A stretch of DNA of 64,000 nt. Source: Vibrio fluvialis (GTDB taxonomy: Bacteria > Pseudomonadota > Gammaproteobacteria > Enterobacterales > Vibrionaceae). Within the stretch, counting starts at the first letter, position 1; each line of letters begins with the position of its first letter. Location: NCBI RefSeq assembly GCF_900460245.1, contig NZ_UHIP01000002.1, forward strand, positions 620,001 to 684,000, given 5' to 3'. The notes beneath the pieces are model-generated. The model was not told the DNA's origin. It worked only from the letters and a program-made list of their open reading frames with translations, and ran no database searches. Shown one piece after another: positions 51,552 to 60,888 of the stretch. Both the position numbers and the translations under genes were made by a program.

Positions 51552-51800
51552 CTAAACATCCTTTTATTCACGAGATAAAGTTTATTGAAGGTTTATTTAC
51601 ATATAAAACCAATTGATTATCTTAAGAGTGCTGGGCATCTTTCACAAGATAGGATTGCAAAAGTTTTAACAAAAATTAAACAAGGTGGTAAATAGGAGAC
51701 TTTGGCAGTCGACAAAGACTATCTGGTGAACACTCCCATAAGTTGTGTTTAAAGCTTGGCCAAAGCGCAACATTCCACGATCAGAATTTGAGAGGCTACT

Positions 51801-52151
51801 GTGGCACCATCTGCTGTTCTTATTCATGTCCCTGACGTTCAAGCTGGATTGGCGTGGTATCAAAAAGCCTTTCCACAAGCGATGCCCGTTTTTCTCCATG
51901 AATTTGATTTCACTATTCTCGATATGCAGGGCTTTTCTATTGAAATCGTGCAGGCGGATGAGAAAGTGAGCACAGGGAAAAGTGGTTCAGTGTTGTATTG
52001 GCGGGTCTCTGATTTTGAAGAGACGTTGGCACATTTCTTATCGCTTGGGGCCAAACTCTATCGTGGTCCGCTCAATATTGAGAGCGGAATGGTGATGTGT
52101 CAGGTCGAAGACCCATTTGGCAACTTAATCGGCCTGCGGGGAATGAGCTAA
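51801..52151 (+). CDS. VOC-family (glyoxalase/bleomycin resistance-like) protein
   Basis: 116 residues starting at GTG 51801, preceded by AGAGG. A single VOC domain: SAVLIHVPDVQAGLAWYQKAF at the start and VEDPFGNLIGLRG at the end. These bind a metal at the fold junction and act as isomerases, dioxygenases or drug-binding proteins. The exact function cannot be told, and the gene stands alone. Confidence 0.8.
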   Translation: MAPSAVLIHVPDVQAGLAWYQKAFPQAMPVFLHEFDFTILDMQGFSIEIVQADEKVSTGKSGSVLYWRVSDFEETLAHFLSLGAKLYRGPLNIESGMVMCQVEDPFGNLIGLRGMS

Positions 52152-52180
52152 CGTTTTCAGCACATCAACCCCTCTCGCAC

Positions 52181-52798
52181 TCACTCCATGTACTCAGCCA
52201 ACACGCCCCGCAACGCCCCTTTATTGGTTTTGCTGATCTTCTGCATCAGCGCAAAACTCGGGTCGCAGACACCGCGCTCGCGCAGGTCGTTCACCATCAA
52301 CATCCACAGACTGGCGGTCATTTGTGAGTCGGCTAACGCGCGGTGAAAAGTGCCGTCATTTTCAATCTGTTTGAAGCGCACCAAATCGCCCAGTTTGTGG
52401 GTGGGCGCGTTTTGAATCAGGCGGCGGGCAATCAACATTGAGCAGGCAAACTGACCGGGATAGCGCGCGCCGATGCGGTCAAATTCGGCATCCAGAAAGC
52501 GTTTATCGAACGACGCGTTGTGTGCAACTAACGGGGTGTCGCCGATGAAGTGAGCGAACTCGGCCATCACCTCTTCACAACTGGGCGCGGCACGCAGCAT
52601 GGTGTTGGTGATGCCAGTGTAGCCTTCAATAAACCCGCTAACGCGAAAGCCCGGATTCATCAACTGTTGAAACGTGCCGGCGACCTGACCGTCGATGAGT
52701 TTCACCGCACCGATTTCAATCGCGCGATCGCCCATGTTGGGTGAAAGTCCGGTGGTTTCAAAGTCGAGAACAATAACGGAGTGAGCGGGATGGTGCAT
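52181..52798 (-). CDS. DnaQ-like DEDDh 3'-5' exonuclease
   Basis: 205 residues from the ATG at 52798. Exo motifs are present: VLDFETTG (Exo I), [12 protein letters not shown] (Exo II) and [11 protein letters not shown] (Exo III with its His). Length and C-terminal extension fit the stand-alone exonucleases related to the DNA polymerase III epsilon subunit, not the replicative DnaQ itself. It should trim DNA or RNA 3' ends in repair or turnover. Confidence 0.88.
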   Translation of the reverse strand: MHHPAHSVIVLDFETTGLSPNMGDRAIEIGAVKLIDGQVAGTFQQLMNPGFRVSGFIEGYTGITNTMLRAAPSCEEVMAEFAHFIGDTPLVAHNASFDKRFLDAEFDRIGARYPGQFACSMLIARRLIQNAPTHKLGDLVRFKQIENDGTFHRALADSQMTASLWMLMVNDLRERGVCDPSFALMQKISKTNKGALRGVLAEYME

Positions 52799-52882
52799 AA
52801 CAAAGCCCTGATAAACGTAAAGGGCGAGTATACGCCGATTGCTTGGCAAAGGCATAACACATCGCCGTGAACGTGGGATCGC

Positions 52883-53686
52883 TCAGAGATGTCCGGCGAT
52901 GCGTTCAAACCAGTCTGGTAGGATTTGGTTGTACCAAGTGACGTATTTATTCAGCATGGGGTTGCGGCGCTGGTGCAGCAGTGTCACGACTTCGGTGACC
53001 AGCCACGCTTTGCTGAGCAAAATGTGGCGTGCCAGTGCGGTGGCATCCATATCCGGGTTGAAACGGGTGTAGCGCTGCGCAAGTGTGGAGTAGGCCGATA
53101 TTTCACCCATGCCGGGAATCAGCGGGGCGAGATCGATCGCGATGTGGCCGTGGCCGAAACGTTCCCAGTCAAACAGCACCCAGTCGCCATTGGTACGTTT
53201 GCCCCAATTGCCGCTGTTGGTATCACCGGAAATGATTTGCTCGGTATCAAACAACGTATGGCTGCGTACCTGACACTGGCGCAGCAGTTCAGAGCTGCAC
53301 TCTGGCAATGACAGCAGCGCCAGAGTTTGATCTGTCTGCTCCTGAGACCAGCTATGACGTTTGAGTGGGGTTGGGGAAGGGATATCGGTGCGGTGCAGTT
53401 TGGCGATTTGCGCGAGGCCGATGTCGCAGCTGTGGAATTCGTCCAGTGCTACAGGATGTGGAATTCGTTCAATGACGAGCCGATCTAGCTTTGCGCTGAG
53501 TAGATCGGGGATGTGAATACCTGCCGCGCGCAGAAGCGGTGCAGTGTGCTGATAAAATGCCAGCTCAACCGCGCTGGGCGAAGTTTTAACAATGGCATCC
53601 AAGCCGTTCCAGCGTGTGCGCTGCACGCTGGAAGCACCCATTTGTGCCATCTCCGCTCTGTGAGATCTGTTCTCTGGCGGTGCCAT
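52883..53686 (-). CDS. APH-like phosphotransferase family protein
   Basis: 267 residues with a kinase-like aminoglycoside phosphotransferase fold. The catalytic loop reads ISGDTNSGNWGKR, where Asp and Asn are kept but the usual His of HGD is Ser. The following VLFDWERFGHGHIAIDLAPL carries the metal Asp (DWE in place of DFD/DFG). Activity on choline, fructosamine or antibiotic is possible but unproven. It starts one base after the GNAT-like gene stop, so both are co-transcribed. Confidence 0.78.
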   Translation of the reverse strand: MAPPENRSHRAEMAQMGASSVQRTRWNGLDAIVKTSPSAVELAFYQHTAPLLRAAGIHIPDLLSAKLDRLVIERIPHPVALDEFHSCDIGLAQIAKLHRTDIPSPTPLKRHSWSQEQTDQTLALLSLPECSSELLRQCQVRSHTLFDTEQIISGDTNSGNWGKRTNGDWVLFDWERFGHGHIAIDLAPLIPGMGEISAYSTLAQRYTRFNPDMDATALARHILLSKAWLVTEVVTLLHQRRNPMLNKYVTWYNQILPDWFERIAGHL

Positions 53687-53687
53687 C

Positions 53688-54464
53688 CTATTCGCTTTGA
53701 CACCACACCTGACGCGTTACCACGGGCTCAAAGCCGACCGACAGGCAGTTGCGAGCGCTGGTGCTCTCTGGCATCACATCGGTTAAGAGCAGCGTGGCGC
53801 CGTGTTCAATCGCATCATGAATGCGGGCATGAAGCAGCGCGGTTTGGCAGCCGTTGCCGCGTGCCGTCTCCTGTGTGAACGCATTGGCGAGTGTGGCGAC
53901 GTCATCATCAAGATACGTGGTTGCCCACGCGCAAGGCGTATCGCCCTGATAGGCGACAAAGCAGCGAAACGCATCACTGCAATACAGGTGGCGTTTGGCT
54001 TGCCAAATCTCATTGCTGCAACGCAGGCCGGAGGTTTTCAGCAGCGCCAGAAAGTCATCGGCGCGCTCTGATGTCCAGCGCTCCCCGCGCACCACAGGGT
54101 GATAATCACTGGAGTGGTAATCGCGGCTGCGCAATTGCAAAAACTGGTGATCAAACTCGCGCTGGAAGCCGTTGTCACTCATCCAGTTTTCGAGCGTCAC
54201 GCTGTCGGCCGCTGGCGCAACGCTGATCTCCGGTGCGGGGCCGTTGGCATACAGCTCAAGCGCAGCGGCGAGCTGGCTGACGCTGCATTCTGCCTGAATC
54301 AGTAACTGGTTATCGTAGCGGCGGGTCGGGTCGATATACGCCTGATAAACACCGGCGTTGAGTACGCGCAGCTCACTCGGTGCATCGGTGGACAGCGTGC
54401 GCGCGTTATTAAACTGAAAGTAGCGCGCAAAGGCGCGGATGTGTGTGGGGGATGTGTGGGTCAT
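53688..54464 (-). CDS. GNAT-family acetyltransferase-like protein
   Basis: 258 residues, twice the size of a simple GNAT. The second half carries an acetyl-CoA loop (ETARGNGCQTALLHARIHDA) and the typical ending ARNCLSVGFEPVVTRQVW. The first half may be a degenerate GNAT copy. First gene of a pair with the APH-like protein. An N-acetyltransferase plus phosphotransferase pair is reminiscent of modification of a small amine, but no resistance phenotype can be inferred. Confidence 0.75.
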   Translation of the reverse strand: MTHTSPTHIRAFARYFQFNNARTLSTDAPSELRVLNAGVYQAYIDPTRRYDNQLLIQAECSVSQLAAALELYANGPAPEISVAPAADSVTLENWMSDNGFQREFDHQFLQLRSRDYHSSDYHPVVRGERWTSERADDFLALLKTSGLRCSNEIWQAKRHLYCSDAFRCFVAYQGDTPCAWATTYLDDDVATLANAFTQETARGNGCQTALLHARIHDAIEHGATLLLTDVMPESTSARNCLSVGFEPVVTRQVWCQSE

Positions 54465-54482
54465 AAGCCTGCTTGTGGTTCG

Positions 54483-54959
54483 TTATTCGGCGGCATTGAA
54501 CGTGCGTGGACGCTCAACCTGATAAGTGCTCAGCGCGCTTTTCACCTGCTCTTCCACGGTGGTGTCTCTGAACAGGAAATAACTCGGCGCGATGATGGTG
54601 GTGCTGGATTGAATCTGCACCTCAAAAATGTTTTTGATCGGGAAGCGTTCGTCAGCCAGTTCACGCAGCGCGCCAATGTAGTCGCTCCATTCGGTATCGT
54701 CCGGGCGCACAATGCGCGCTTTGCCGCCGAGTTTGTAGCCGCGCTGCTCAAACACATCAATCATTGAGACGCACACGTTGGGGTTGGCGAGAATGTTCTG
54801 CTCGCTGACGGGCGAGGCGATATTGGCGATCAGCAGACGTTCGTCATCCCACAACGTAAAAATCTCTTTGGGTGACACATTGGGAACGAGGCTATGACTG
54901 ACGGTGGCCAGCCAGCACAGCACGCTGCTTTCGCAGTAGGTATTGAGGTCCATCTTCAT
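54483..54959 (-). CDS. Pyridoxamine 5'-phosphate oxidase-like flavin-binding protein
   Basis: 158 residues from ATG 54959, with AGGAAG upstream. The split-barrel PNPOx-like fold is visible (CWLATVSHSLVPNVSPKEIF, then VCVSMIDVFEQRGYKLGGKA). Such proteins bind FMN, F420 or heme; stand-alone members are often annotated only by fold. It precedes the GNAT-like gene by 18 bases and may lead a three-gene operon. Confidence 0.8.
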   Translation of the reverse strand: MKMDLNTYCESSVLCWLATVSHSLVPNVSPKEIFTLWDDERLLIANIASPVSEQNILANPNVCVSMIDVFEQRGYKLGGKARIVRPDDTEWSDYIGALRELADERFPIKNIFEVQIQSSTTIIAPSYFLFRDTTVEEQVKSALSTYQVERPRTFNAAE

Positions 54960-55169
54960 CGTTTTCTTCCTGAACTCGTGTATGACGCCGGGCATCAGTT
55001 ATCCGACTGGTTGCTTATCTTTACAACTTGTTCACCGAGAATCAATGCTGAACAGAAAATGCGCGAAAGCGCTATCAAACTGCATAAAAAATAACAATTT
55101 CCGCTAGAGATCAGGCAAGGCTTGCGGTAGTATCGCCGACCTTTTTCGCACCAGAGTAGGAGTAAGCAG

Positions 55170-56522
55170 ATGTACATAGGGTTTGACTACGGCACGGCCA
55201 ACTGTTCGGTGGCCAGCATGCAGGATGAGACTCCGGTGCTGATCCCTCTTGAGCGCGACAGTCTTTATATTCCGTCGACACTGGCGGCGCCAACCCGTGA
55301 TTCGGTGTCGGAGCACCTGTTCCGCCATCGCCAGATCTCGCCGGCGGATGCGCTGGGCGAGCAACTTCTGCGCCGTTCGGTGGCGGCCAACCGCGATGAA
55401 GACATCGACCTGCAATTTGATGACGTGGTGTTTGGTCAGGCGGCGCTCGATCTCTACCTGTCGGACCCGCATGAGGTCTATTACGTCAAATCGCCGAAAT
55501 CGTTTTTGGGCGCGATGGGGTTGCACGATATTCAGCTGAGTTTCTTTGAAGATCTGGTGTGCGCCATGATGGCCAACATCAAAGCTCAGGCGGAAGCGCG
55601 CTCGAATGCAGTGATTGATGATGCGGTGATTGGTCGTCCGGTCAACTTCCATGGCCGTGGCGGGGAAGATTCCAACCGACAGGCAGAAAACATTCTGCGC
55701 CGCGCGGCGACACGTGCCGGATTCCGCCACCTTGAGTTTCAGTTTGAGCCGGTAGCCGCCGGGCTGGAATATGAAGCGACCTTAAACGAAGACAAAACCG
55801 TATTGGTGGTCGATATCGGCGGTGGTACCACCGACTGCTCATTGATTCAGATGGGGCCATCGTGGCGCGGCAAAGCGGATCGAACCCAAAGCCTGATTGC
55901 GCACACGGGTCAGCGCGTGGGCGGTAACGATCTTGATATTCATCTCGCGTTTAAACAACTGATGACGCCGTTTGGTTTTGGCAGCCAGACTCAAAGCGGG
56001 CTGGAAATGCCGATCACGCAGTTCTGGAATCCGATTGCGATTAACGATGTCAGCGCACAGGCCAAGTTTTTCGCCCGTGAAAACCTGGCGGATCTAAAGC
56101 GCTTGCACAAAGAAGCGCGTGAGCCGGAGAAACTGGCGCGTTTGCTGGCGGTGTATCACGACACGCTTGGCTACAGCCTGGTGAAGAAAGCCGAAGAAGC
56201 GAAGATTGCGCTGTCGGAATCGGCGCAGGTGACGGCGCAAGTGAAGGTGCTGTCGGAGCTGCTGGAGGTCGATATTCAACGCGAAGCGATGATTGAAGCG
56301 ATTGATGCACCAAAAACTAAGATGATTGAACTGGTGACGGAAGCGGTGACGCTGGGCGGCGTGACGCCGGATGTGATCTTCATGACTGGCGGCAGCGCGC
56401 GCTCACCGATTTTGCGCGCCGGGGTTGAGCAGGCGTTGCCCAATGTACCCGTGGTGAGTGGCAACTACTTTGGCTCGGTCACCGCCGGCCTGGCGCGCTG
56501 GGCGCAGGTCTGTTTTCGCTGA
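55170..56522 (+). CDS. yegD: Hsp70-family chaperone-like ATPase YegD
   Basis: 450 residues. The actin-like ATPase motifs are clear: FDYGTANCSVASM (phosphate 1), VVDIGGGTTDCSLIQMG (phosphate 2), and FMTGGSARSPILRAGV (adenosine). It ends right after the nucleotide-binding domain, without the DnaK substrate-binding domain, just like E. coli YegD. Role unknown; it may be a scaffold or redox sensor. A ribosome site (AGGAGTAAG) precedes the ATG. It is monocistronic. Confidence 0.9.
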   Translation: MYIGFDYGTANCSVASMQDETPVLIPLERDSLYIPSTLAAPTRDSVSEHLFRHRQISPADALGEQLLRRSVAANRDEDIDLQFDDVVFGQAALDLYLSDPHEVYYVKSPKSFLGAMGLHDIQLSFFEDLVCAMMANIKAQAEARSNAVIDDAVIGRPVNFHGRGGEDSNRQAENILRRAATRAGFRHLEFQFEPVAAGLEYEATLNEDKTVLVVDIGGGTTDCSLIQMGPSWRGKADRTQSLIAHTGQRVGGNDLDIHLAFKQLMTPFGFGSQTQSGLEMPITQFWNPIAINDVSAQAKFFARENLADLKRLHKEAREPEKLARLLAVYHDTLGYSLVKKAEEAKIALSESAQVTAQVKVLSELLEVDIQREAMIEAIDAPKTKMIELVTEAVTLGGVTPDVIFMTGGSARSPILRAGVEQALPNVPVVSGNYFGSVTAGLARWAQVCFR

Positions 56523-56527
56523 TGCTG

Positions 56528-56553
56528 AAAAGCCTTCTTCGGAAGGCTTTTTT
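56528..56553 (+). terminator. Rho-independent terminator after yegD
   Basis: GCCTTC and GAAGGC around TTCG, followed by six T. Confidence 0.92.
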
Positions 56554-56632
56554 ATGTCGCTTTGGCTCGTGATTGGCCGCAGAATCTCGTAACATAGCCG
56601 CATCTTCCCTTCTGTTTGGTGCGAAAACGACC

Positions 56633-57649
56633 ATGACAAAGACCCGCATTCTGATCTCCGATTCTACCGACCCGTGGTTTAACCTCGCGGTGGAAGACAC
56701 CATTTTCCGTTCCATGCCTGCTGACCAACGCGTGCTGTTTTTGTGGCGCAATGCCGACACGGTGGTGATTGGCCGCGCGCAAAACCCGTGGCGCGAGTGT
56801 AAAACCGACCGCATGGAACAGGACAAGGTAAAGCTGGCGCGTCGCCAAACGGGCGGCGGCGCGGTGTTCCACGATTTGGGCAACACCAATTTCACCTTTA
56901 TGGCGGGGAAACCGGAATACGACAAAGAAGTCTCGACCAACATCGTGCTGGCTGGGCTGAAAAAGCTGGGTATTGACGGTGTGGCCAATGGCCGCAACGA
57001 CTTGGTGCTGGAAGATGCGAATGGCATTCGCAAGTTTTCGGGGTCTGCGTATCGCGAAACGCTGGATCGCGGTTTTCACCACGGCACGCTGCTGCTGAGC
57101 GCCGATCTCAGCCGTCTGGCGGATTACCTCAATCCGGACATCAAAAAGCTGCAAGCCAAAGGCATCACCTCGGTGAAATCGCGGGTGATCAACCTCAACA
57201 CGGTAAAAGCCGATATTGAACACCAAGCGGTGTGCGAGGTGATCATGCAGGCCTATTGCGAGCACTACCAGCAGGAGGTGGAGCCGGAATTTATCTCGCC
57301 GCAGTCGTTTTTGGATTTACCGGGCTTTGAGCAGAAATTTGCGCTGCAAAGCAGTTGGGACTGGAACTTTGGCCAAACGCCACCGTTCACCCACAACATG
57401 GATGAGCGCTTTGGCTGGGGCGGGGTGGATGTGTATCTGGACGTGGAACGCGGCGCGATTGTGCAGGCGACCATTTTCAGCGACATGCTCGAACCGTACC
57501 CGATGGAGCAACTGGCACAGCGCCTTGGCGGTCTGGCCTACAACAAAATCGCGATTGAACCTTGCCTGGCTGAACTGATGAGCGAGCTGCCGCAATATCA
57601 GGCGCAGCTGGAGGATTTTCAGCACTGGTTTATCGGCCAGATTGACTGA
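56633..57649 (+). CDS. lplA: Lipoate-protein ligase A
   Basis: 338 residues, identical in length to E. coli LplA. It keeps the lipoyl-AMP pocket [15 protein letters not shown] and the KFSGSAYRE segment, with the C-terminal accessory domain containing [19 protein letters not shown]. It activates free lipoate with ATP and attaches it to E2 and H proteins. The ATG at 56633 is preferred over the frame extension to 56573, which overlaps the promoter region. Confidence 0.94.
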   Translation: MTKTRILISDSTDPWFNLAVEDTIFRSMPADQRVLFLWRNADTVVIGRAQNPWRECKTDRMEQDKVKLARRQTGGGAVFHDLGNTNFTFMAGKPEYDKEVSTNIVLAGLKKLGIDGVANGRNDLVLEDANGIRKFSGSAYRETLDRGFHHGTLLLSADLSRLADYLNPDIKKLQAKGITSVKSRVINLNTVKADIEHQAVCEVIMQAYCEHYQQEVEPEFISPQSFLDLPGFEQKFALQSSWDWNFGQTPPFTHNMDERFGWGGVDVYLDVERGAIVQATIFSDMLEPYPMEQLAQRLGGLAYNKIAIEPCLAELMSELPQYQAQLEDFQHWFIGQID

Positions 57650-57655
57650 GTAAAA

Positions 57656-57674
57656 TCGCCGCGTTTCGCGGCGA
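57656..57674 (+). other. Perfect GC-rich hairpin after lplA
   Basis: TCGCCGCG and CGCGGCGA around TTT, seven bases after the lplA stop. No T tail, so it may be a processing or stabilising structure. Confidence 0.5.
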
Positions 57675-57728
57675 AAAGCGGGTTCCTTTTCTATAATCAG
57701 GAAGGGGAAAGGACATGCGGAGGCTAGT

Positions 57729-58208
57729 ATGACCATGGAAACCCGCTTAGATCATTATTTACGCGACCATCATATTCCATACCAAAGAGTGGTGCACCGC
57801 CACAGCAACAGTTCGCTGCACAGTGCCCACACCGCTGCCATTCAGCCTATGCATCTGGCGAAAGGCGTGGTACTGGAAGATCATGATGGTAAACACTTAA
57901 TGGCCATTCTGCCGGCAAACGCTAAAGTGAGTTTGCGGGTGTTGAATGACGAATATCAGGCCAAATATCATCTGGTGAAAGAGCGCGATATCTATCAGAT
58001 GTTTGATGACTGCGACCGCGGTGCAGTGCCGCCGATGGGGATGCCTTATCACATGAACATGGTGTGCGATCAGTCGCTGACTGAACTCGACCACGTGTAC
58101 TTGGAATCCGGCGACCACGAAACGTTGATCCGTCTGGATCGCAATGCGTTTAATCAGCTCATCGGCCACAGCCGCTGCCTGCGTTTTGGCAGTGAAATCT
58201 TCCATTAA
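57729..58208 (+). CDS. YbaK/EbsC-type aminoacyl-tRNA deacylase
   Basis: 159 residues of the YbaK fold: LAKGVVLEDHDGKHLMAILPAN carries the catalytic-site lysine and the later EFDY-like GAVPPMGMP is the substrate loop. Members hydrolyse mischarged tRNA such as Ser- or Cys-tRNA. The N-terminal VVHRHSNSSLHSAHTAA is His-rich. GGAGG lies upstream of the ATG. Exact tRNA specificity unknown. Confidence 0.85.
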   Translation: MTMETRLDHYLRDHHIPYQRVVHRHSNSSLHSAHTAAIQPMHLAKGVVLEDHDGKHLMAILPANAKVSLRVLNDEYQAKYHLVKERDIYQMFDDCDRGAVPPMGMPYHMNMVCDQSLTELDHVYLESGDHETLIRLDRNAFNQLIGHSRCLRFGSEIFH

Positions 58209-58221
58209 AGTGACGCACGCA

Positions 58222-58248
58222 AAACCGGGCTTAAGGCCCGGTTTTTCT
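58222..58248 (+). terminator. Rho-independent terminator after the deacylase gene
   Basis: AACCGGGC and GCCCGGTT around a short loop, followed by a T-rich run. Confidence 0.9.
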
Positions 58249-58368
58249 TTGCCTGAAATGGGGTCATGAGAGTGAGATCTGCACCACTCTCTGCGTTGCC
58301 AAAGCGGCTTCGGGGCTGGTGATAGGGTATACTGGCGCCTTTGCCGTTAATCTGGAATGAGCCTGAAT

Positions 58369-59295
58369 ATGGACATCAGCTATCGCCAGCTCAAAGCCTT
58401 TATCGCGCTGGCTGAAGAGCAGAATTTCACTTACGCCGCCGACAAAGTGCACATTACCCAATCGGCGCTGAGTCAGATGATGAAAAAGCTGGCGCAGCAG
58501 CTATCGTGTGAGTTGTATGAACGCAAAGGGCGCAAGATTGTGCTGACGGATGCCGGCCATCATCTCTATCAGGAAGCGCGGTTTATCGTCAATCGCCTGG
58601 ATAAACTGGTGCAGGAAAACCGCGATCGCCAGCATGGCTATAACAAGTCGCTGGTGGTTTCATCGCTCTACACACTGTGTGCTTCGCTGGCACCGAAAAC
58701 CCTCAATGACCTCAAAAAACGCTACCCGGATTTTACTTTTCGGCTGATTGAAGAGCGGGTGGACGACATCACCCACTCGGTGTTGGAAGGACGTGCGGAT
58801 ATTGGTATCAATACCAATCCCAATCATCCCGATCTGAACTTCGATCTGCTGTTTCGTGATTATCTCTGTTTTGTCTGCCGCGCCGATCATCCGCTGGCGG
58901 AGCAGAGCGAAATTAGCTGGGAGCAGGCGCATCAATACGCCACCATTGGCGTCAGTCCGGGCAACAGTTTACGCACATTGGCCGATGAAGCGTTCTCTCG
59001 GGTCGGGTTGACCTACGATCCTGAGTTCAGCGCCTCGCACACCTCGACGCTGCTGGGCATGATCTCCAGTGGACTGGGTTCGACCATTCTCTCGTCGACG
59101 ATTGCCGGGTTAAACCAGAGTGACGCGATTCGTTTTATTCCGATTGTGCAGCCGGTGCAATTTCGACTGGTGGGACTTATCACGCGCAAAGACACGCAGA
59201 GGGCATTGGTGGATGAGTTTGCGCTGATCCTGAAAAAGCATGTCAGCGAATCGACGTTGTGGGAAGCAGGGATTGGGGTGAGTGAGCCTCAGTAA
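58369..59295 (+). CDS. LysR-family transcriptional regulator
   Basis: 308 residues from the ATG at 58369; an in-frame ATG at 58357 is equally possible. The helix-turn-helix is NFTYAADKVHITQSALSQMM and the rest is the LysR effector domain. It is convergent with the abgT-M20 operon, whose genes read toward it, so it is probably the regulator of that locus although not divergent from it. A 9-bp hairpin overlaps its stop codon. Confidence 0.86.
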   Translation: MDISYRQLKAFIALAEEQNFTYAADKVHITQSALSQMMKKLAQQLSCELYERKGRKIVLTDAGHHLYQEARFIVNRLDKLVQENRDRQHGYNKSLVVSSLYTLCASLAPKTLNDLKKRYPDFTFRLIEERVDDITHSVLEGRADIGINTNPNHPDLNFDLLFRDYLCFVCRADHPLAEQSEISWEQAHQYATIGVSPGNSLRTLADEAFSRVGLTYDPEFSASHTSTLLGMISSGLGSTILSSTIAGLNQSDAIRFIPIVQPVQFRLVGLITRKDTQRALVDEFALILKKHVSESTLWEAGIGVSEPQ

Positions 59296-59304
59296 GAGGC
59301 TCAC
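59282..59304. terminator. Hairpin between LysR and abgT genes
   Basis: GTGAGCCTC (59282-59290) and GAGGCTCAC (59296-59304) form a perfect 9-bp stem overlapping the LysR stop codon. No T run, but the position suggests bidirectional termination. Confidence 0.5.
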
Positions 59305-59325
59305 AACATCCGTTGATGATTTGGC

Positions 59326-60837
59326 TTACATCGGGCCGACTGGCAGCCCGGTCAGCATGTACAGCAGGAAGAAACCGCCCCACACACCGAACAGCACCAG
59401 CGCGTACGGCACCATCATCGCAAGGAACGTCCCGAACTTCACCTCTGGGTTGTATTTGGCGATCAGCGCCAGCACCATCGGAATATACGGGTTGGTCGGC
59501 GAGATGATGTTGGTGGTGGAATCGGCAATACGATAGCCCATCTGCGTCACTTGCGGATCGACGCCGAGCAACATAAACAGAGGAATAAACACCGGTGCCA
59601 TAATGGCCCACTGCGCCGAGCCGCTGAAGACGATCATATTCATCAGGCCGGCCAGAATCATAAACACCGCCATCATGGCCAGCTTGGGCATCTCGACTGA
59701 AGACAGCCATTCTGCGCCGTTCACCGCGATGAAGATCGCCAGATTGGACCATTTGAACCAGGCAATAAACTGGGCAATCACAAACACCAGCACGATGTAA
59801 CCGCCCACGCCTTTCAGCGCTTTGGCCATCAGTTCCGGCACATCACTTGCCTGTTTGATGGTGCCCGCTTTCACGCCATACACCACCGCATTCATGATGA
59901 AAAACGCCATGATGATTGGGATGATGCCGCTCAGAAACGGGGATGGCACCAGGCTTCCATCAGCGTTGCGCAGCGGTGAATCGCTTGGCCAGATGACGGC
60001 CAGCAGCAAACCGATAAACAGCAGTGACGCAATGCCCGACCATTTCAGCGCGGTTTTTTGTTGCGCGGTGATGGTGAAAGATTGCTGGCTTGCCGATTCG
60101 TGCGCCACCATTCTGTGGGCAAAGCGTGGTTCAATGTATTTGTCGGTCAACAGGGTGCCTGTCACGACCAGAATCGGCACTGAGATCAGCATGAAGTACC
60201 AGTTCGCCGCCGGGCTGACTTCCACATGTTCCACAATGTTGGACGCTTCGGTTGTGATGCCTGACAACAGTACGTCGGTTCCGGCAATAAACAGGTTGGC
60301 GGTAAAGCCAGCCGCGACGGCCACGAAACCGGCGGCGATGCCGACAATCGGGTTGCGGTTGGTCGCGGCGAAAATCAGACCGGCCAATGGCGGAACCAGA
60401 ATAAACGCAGCGTCAGAGGCCAGATTGCCGATGATGCCGGTCAGGAAAATGGAGGCCGTTACAAACTGGCGCGGCGCATTGAGCAGCGAGTGTTTGATGG
60501 CGCTGTCCGCCAGACCGACTTCCTGCAGTAAACCCACCGCCAGCATCATACACAGTACCAGCCCCAGCGGTTTGAACGAGACGAAGTTGTTGACGGTGGA
60601 CTTGAGGATATACACCAGCCCTTCGCCACTGAGCAGATTCTTCACGTGTACCAGTTCGCCCGTGGCCGGGTGCGTGACACCACCACCGCCAATAGCAAGC
60701 AACCAGGAGAGCACCATGACGCCCAGGCAAAGGAAAATAAACAGATAAAACGGATGGGGCACTTTGTCCCCGAATCGCTCAATGCGATCGATCATCGACG
60801 CGCGTGGCGCCGCTTTTTGTGCAAGTACGGTCGACAT
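59326..60837 (-). CDS. AbgT-family transporter (p-aminobenzoyl-glutamate type)
   Basis: 503 residues, strongly hydrophobic, from ATG 60837 with AAGGAG upstream. It matches the AbgT family by PHPFYLFIFLCLGVMVLSW, GVGGYIVLVFVIAQFIAWF and MGYRIADSTTNIISPTNPY. E. coli AbgT imports folate breakdown products and homologues export sulfonamides, so uptake of a benzoyl-amino-acid-type substrate is likely. It forms an operon with the M20 hydrolase 51 bases upstream of its start. Confidence 0.9.
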   Translation of the reverse strand: MSTVLAQKAAPRASMIDRIERFGDKVPHPFYLFIFLCLGVMVLSWLLAIGGGGVTHPATGELVHVKNLLSGEGLVYILKSTVNNFVSFKPLGLVLCMMLAVGLLQEVGLADSAIKHSLLNAPRQFVTASIFLTGIIGNLASDAAFILVPPLAGLIFAATNRNPIVGIAAGFVAVAAGFTANLFIAGTDVLLSGITTEASNIVEHVEVSPAANWYFMLISVPILVVTGTLLTDKYIEPRFAHRMVAHESASQQSFTITAQQKTALKWSGIASLLFIGLLLAVIWPSDSPLRNADGSLVPSPFLSGIIPIIMAFFIMNAVVYGVKAGTIKQASDVPELMAKALKGVGGYIVLVFVIAQFIAWFKWSNLAIFIAVNGAEWLSSVEMPKLAMMAVFMILAGLMNMIVFSGSAQWAIMAPVFIPLFMLLGVDPQVTQMGYRIADSTTNIISPTNPYIPMVLALIAKYNPEVKFGTFLAMMVPYALVLFGVWGGFFLLYMLTGLPVGPM

Positions 60838-60888
60838 TGTCAGTACACTCCTTGTGTAAAGAGGGGACTCACTTCCCCTCATGCGGTG

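Noticed and set aside
55104..55730. 208-codon frame on the minus strand
   Set aside because: It is opposite yegD, which has intact ATPase motifs and a good ribosome site; no ribosome site was seen for the minus frame.
56552..57265. 237-codon minus-strand frame
   Set aside because: It is opposite lplA, which matches its family over its full length.
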